From assembly GCF_003544835.1 (NCBI RefSeq), contig NZ_CP032099.1, positions 1,364,001 through 1,428,000 on the forward strand: DNA of 64,000 nucleotides, given 5' to 3'. How positions within the stretch are numbered: position 1 is the stretch's first letter; every line of letters begins with the position of its first letter. Both the position numbers and the translations under genes were made by a program. Under the pieces are notes generated by a model. That model was not told the origin of the DNA and did not search any database. It worked only from the letters and a program-made list of their open reading frames with translations. Positions 61,331 through 64,000 of the stretch are shown here, one piece after another. Source of the stretch: Aliarcobacter skirrowii CCUG 10374 (GTDB lineage: Bacteria > Campylobacterota > Campylobacteria > Campylobacterales > Arcobacteraceae).

Positions 61331-61356
61331 TAGTATTATTTTTCATTATCATTCAA
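61331..61356 (-). promoter_or_regulatory. Fur-box-like site upstream of the PepSY gene
   Basis: Read on the minus strand, the site is TTGAATGATAATGAAAAATAATACT, with overlapping (A/T)GATAAT-like hexamers as in Fur boxes. It lies about 80 bp before the start codon of the PepSY gene, where a promoter is expected. Iron control is inferred, not shown. Confidence 0.4.
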
Positions 61357-61438
61357 TTTAAATACTTGATTAATTGCAGGAAATAAGGCTTCAATATGTG
61401 AAGCATTTGAGATATGCAAAATAGATATTTCTAATATA

Positions 61439-61676
61439 ATGAAACCTATTTTTGATAAGAATAGTATATTTATTAGTTTTGAAATTAAAAATTGATAATG
61501 CAGGTGGTATAGAAAATAAAAATATAAACCATATTTTTGAGCCTTACTTTACAACAAAAGAAAAAGGGAGTGGTATAGGTCTTTATATGTCAAAAATGAT
61601 AATTGAAAATCATTTCAAAGGAACAATAGAGGCAAAAAACATGCCATCAGGGGCTTGTTTTTCTATTCTGATATAA
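61439..61676 (+). pseudogene. Decayed histidine kinase (C-terminal HATPase fragment)
   Basis: A frame from the ATG at 61439 reads [18 protein letters not shown] and stops at 61493-61495. In another frame the sequence then continues with [35 protein letters not shown]... in pieces typical of the G1/F/G2 boxes of a histidine kinase. The upstream sensor, dimerisation and N-box regions are missing and one frameshift is present, so this is a dead remnant. The 184 bp before it (61255-61438) contain no other gene. Confidence 0.72.
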
Positions 61677-61715
61677 AATTTAGTTATAAATTTGAAAAAT
61701 GTTTAAATATTATTT

Positions 61716-62111
61716 TTAATAAACATCAAAAGTTTTTGACTCTAAACCACTCTCTCTTAACTTTTTACAAATTGGTAAATCTTTAACTAAATCTACATCT
61801 AGCTCAATTTTTAAACCATTTATACTATTTTTTATCTCTAAACTAACACAAGAGTTTTTATCACTCATTCTTAGTTTTTCAATATCCCAATTTGTAGAAC
61901 CTATATTTAAAACATCATTTATATCTTCAATTTTTTGATTCAACAAATAGTAGCTTTGAATAGAGTTTATTGCTGTAGAGATATCTCTTTTTAATGTTGA
62001 TACCAAAGCACTATCTTTTGTATCCATAAGTTTTGGAGCAGCAAATGAGACTATTATTCCCAAAATTACAATCACAAATATAATCTCGATCAAAGAAAAA
62101 GCTTTTTTCAT
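61716..62111 (-). CDS. Type II/IV pseudopilin-like protein
   Basis: The 131-residue protein has a type IV prepilin N-terminus, MKKAFSLIEIIFVIVILGII, with a short leader, +1 Phe and Glu at +5. The rest is a small globular domain with a cysteine pair (SCVSLEI and ICKKL). It may be a minor pseudopilin working with the secretin gene at 43732. It is 20 bp downstream of dnaB. Confidence 0.85.
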   Translation of the reverse strand: MKKAFSLIEIIFVIVILGIIVSFAAPKLMDTKDSALVSTLKRDISTAINSIQSYYLLNQKIEDINDVLNIGSTNWDIEKLRMSDKNSCVSLEIKNSINGLKIELDVDLVKDLPICKKLRESGLESKTFDVY

Positions 62112-62131
62112 TTTATGCTCCTTGTGTAAAT

Positions 62132-63577
62132 TTAAAAAATATCTGGAAAATCTACCTTTGTCTCTTTTGATGTATCAACAATTGATTCAAAAACAACTTC
62201 AACCGGTGCTGCACCAAAGTTTTCATTCTCTTTATCCATAAACTTAGTCAAAGATTTATGAAAATCCAGTTTAACTGTAGCAATTGGTCCATTTCTTTGT
62301 TTTCCAATTATTATTTCAGCCTCTTCAATAGGTCTGTCTATAAATTTAGATTTATAATCCTCACCCCTATCTTTTGCCTCTTTCTCTTTTCTGGCCTCAT
62401 CTCTTTGCTTATAAACATCATCTCTGTAAACAAACATTATAATATCAGCATCCTGCTCAATTGCTCCTGATTCTCTTAAATCACTTAACATTGGTCTTTT
62501 ATCAGGTCTATTTTCTAATCCCCTATTTAATTGAGAGAGTGCAACAATCGGAATTTTAAGCTCACGCGCAAGCATTTTAAGACCTCTTGAAATATCAGAA
62601 ACCTCTTGATGTCTATCTTTATTTCCAAGACCTTGCATAAGTTGAAGATAATCGATAATTACAAGGCTAATATTATTCTCTTGATTTTGAGCAAGTTTTC
62701 GCACTCTTGCACGAAGTTGATTAATATTTATACTTCCACCATCATCAACAAATAGTTTTTTACTATTTAAATCATCAAAAGCAGCACTTAAAATAGACCA
62801 CTCTTTATCATCCATATCACCTTTTCTAAGATTTTGTAAAGGAATTGATGTCTTTGCAGCAAGCATTCTTAGCATCAGCTGTTCAGCTGGCATCTCAAGT
62901 GAGAAAAATATTACACCTTTTCCTCTTTCAACATTTTTTAAAGCCATATTTAAAACAAGTGCAGTTTTTCCCATGGCTGGACGTGCAGCAATAATTACTA
63001 AATCACCCTCATTTAATCCTGTTGTTCTTTTATCAAGTGAATCAAAACCTGTTGTTTGACCAATTAGATATTTATTACCAAGTAGTTTCATCTTTTTAAT
63101 ATAATCTAAAGTATCACTTGTAACAGTTTGCATATCTTTTAATTCACTAGTAGCACTATTTGTAGATATTTTATAAAGCTCTCCCTGAATGGTATCTAAA
63201 GCTTCATTTGCACTAACCTCATCTTCAATTGCAACTTTTTTTATTGTTGTTGCAAGTGTTGCTAACTCTCTTTTTACAGCACTATCTTTTATCTCTCTTA
63301 CATAAGCAGCTGTATTTGTAATAGGATTTGCACTTAAAATTTCAAGTAAAACTTGATCATCTGCACTTTTCTTATCAACTCTATTTCTTACAAAATCCTC
63401 ATCAATTGGCATATCTTCTTCATGAAGTTTTACCATTGCTTCAAAAATAGCCCTATGAGCTGGAAGATAAAAATCTTTAGGTTTTAAAACTCCTAAAACA
63501 TCCTCTAGCTCTTCAGGGTTAAAGAAGATTGAACTTAAAACAGCTCTTTCAATGTTTATGCTATAAATACTATCCAT
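62132..63577 (-). CDS. dnaB: Replicative DNA helicase DnaB
   Basis: DnaB unwinds DNA at the replication fork. The 481-residue RecA-fold protein has an N-terminal helical domain (about 1-110), Walker A IIAARPAMGKTALVLNMA, Walker B IVDVDD-type VIIDYLQLM, and DLRESGAIEQDADIIMFVYRDD. Length is normal. Its start codon overlaps the stop codon of ispG by 1 bp. Confidence 0.96.
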   Translation of the reverse strand: MDSIYSINIERAVLSSIFFNPEELEDVLGVLKPKDFYLPAHRAIFEAMVKLHEEDMPIDEDFVRNRVDKKSADDQVLLEILSANPITNTAAYVREIKDSAVKRELATLATTIKKVAIEDEVSANEALDTIQGELYKISTNSATSELKDMQTVTSDTLDYIKKMKLLGNKYLIGQTTGFDSLDKRTTGLNEGDLVIIAARPAMGKTALVLNMALKNVERGKGVIFFSLEMPAEQLMLRMLAAKTSIPLQNLRKGDMDDKEWSILSAAFDDLNSKKLFVDDGGSININQLRARVRKLAQNQENNISLVIIDYLQLMQGLGNKDRHQEVSDISRGLKMLARELKIPIVALSQLNRGLENRPDKRPMLSDLRESGAIEQDADIIMFVYRDDVYKQRDEARKEKEAKDRGEDYKSKFIDRPIEEAEIIIGKQRNGPIATVKLDFHKSLTKFMDKENENFGAAPVEVVFESIVDTSKETKVDFPDIF

Positions 63578-64000
63578 TATGCTTTTCTTTTCGCTTCAAA
63601 TTCAACTTCTTCAACAAACTTGTCTATTAAAGCATCACCACTTAATTTTGCAATAATCTCACCTTTTTTCATAACAAGCCCACTTCCTTTTCCAAAAGCA
63701 ATTGCAACATCAGCACTTTTTGCCTCTCCAATAGCATTTACAACACAACCCATAACTGAAACATCAAGAGGAGTTTTAATATGAGCTGTTCTTCTCTCAA
63801 CCTCTGCAACAGCACTTACTAAATCAGCTTCAATTCTTCCACAAGTTGGACATGAAATAATATTTAAACCCTCTTTTAAAACTCCAGCATCTTTTAAAAT
63901 AGCTCGACCTACTTTAATTTCCTCTTCAAGCTCTCCTGTCATAGAGACTCTTAACGTATCTCCAATACCATCTAAAATAAGACTTCCAAGAGCAATTGAT
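63577..64000 (-). CDS. ispG: (E)-4-hydroxy-3-methylbut-2-enyl-diphosphate synthase, C-terminal part (cut by the window)
   Basis: The open frame reaches the right edge and contains [22 protein letters not shown], then [14 protein letters not shown] and [22 protein letters not shown], which carry the [4Fe-4S] cysteines and the catalytic Glu segment of IspG. IspG is the sixth enzyme of the MEP isoprenoid pathway. The N-terminal TIM-barrel half lies outside the window. Confidence 0.95.
   Translation of the reverse strand, partial: SIALGSLILDGIGDTLRVSMTGELEEEIKVGRAILKDAGVLKEGLNIISCPTCGRIEADLVSAVAEVERRTAHIKTPLDVSVMGCVVNAIGEAKSADVAIAFGKGSGLVMKKGEIIAKLSGDALIDKFVEEVEFEAKRKA

Noticed and set aside
61716-62111. 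Ala in place of Gly before the prepilin cleavage site as a defect
   Set aside because: MKKAF.. and similar leaders are common in Campylobacterota pseudopilins, so it is not unusual.

Overview
The window is a chromosomal segment of a very AT-rich member of the Campylobacterota, most like Arcobacter/Aliarcobacter (A. butzleri-like). This rests on the rRNA operon, the style of the GyrA, HemE, FtsW and CstA proteins, dense same-strand operons, short leaders and strong A/T codon bias. No plasmid, prophage or CRISPR array is visible.

Layout. (1) 1-4818: cell-wall/division genes murG and ftsW (minus) diverge from ftsI and a cyclophilin (plus); ftsW and ftsI start codons lie only 29 bp apart over a palindromic -10 sequence. 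(2) 4819-5205: a scar with decayed reading frames, one recognisable as an IS21-type IstB tail. (3) 5206-11576: a ComEA-like helix-hairpin-helix protein, then a complete rRNA operon on the minus strand (16S - tRNA-Ile - tRNA-Ala - 23S - 5S), preceded by two identical tRNA-Asn genes driven by a perfect TTGACA-17-TATAAT promoter. (4) 11634-19740: housekeeping genes hemE, yqhA-like, asd, gyrA, a DUF465 protein, argJ, a potassium-channel/RCK protein and rpmB. (5) 19806-40993: a large lipooligosaccharide locus. ADP-heptose synthesis (gmhB, hldD, hldE, gmhA; plus strand) converges on a long minus-strand block with three GT9 heptosyltransferase-type enzymes, an LtaS/sulfatase-fold membrane transferase, a membrane-anchored protein of unknown function, a sugar kinase, GT2, GT4, GT32 and GT52-like transferases, a UDP-glucose dehydrogenase-type enzyme, an O-antigen ligase, a PIG-L deacetylase, DgkA and a lipid A acyltransferase. 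(6) 39524-49504: GppA/Ppx, ferredoxin, an inositol-phosphatase-like enzyme, an EI24 membrane protein, a radical SAM/SPASM protein whose iron-sulfur motif lies upstream of its first ATG, an outer-membrane secretin, a HIT protein, and murF, an alpha/beta hydrolase, ddl and ruvA. (7) 49636-52234: a chemoreceptor with a periplasmic CxxCH (haem c) motif, facing a 118-residue protein that looks like a miniature CheZ phosphatase. (8) 52289-64000: truD, thiL, ppnP, recO, an HDOD protein, ychF, cstA with its small partner, a PepSY iron-associated protein behind a Fur-box-like site, a decayed histidine kinase, a pseudopilin, dnaB and the 3' part of ispG.

The most interesting candidates are the miniature CheZ-like protein next to a haem-type chemoreceptor, the radical SAM gene with an apparent ATA (or other non-canonical) start, the membrane-anchored unknown protein paired with an LtaS-type transferase inside the LOS core locus, and the outer-core cassette of GT32, GT52-like and PIG-L proteins. 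All function calls come from reading motifs and context; no search was run.
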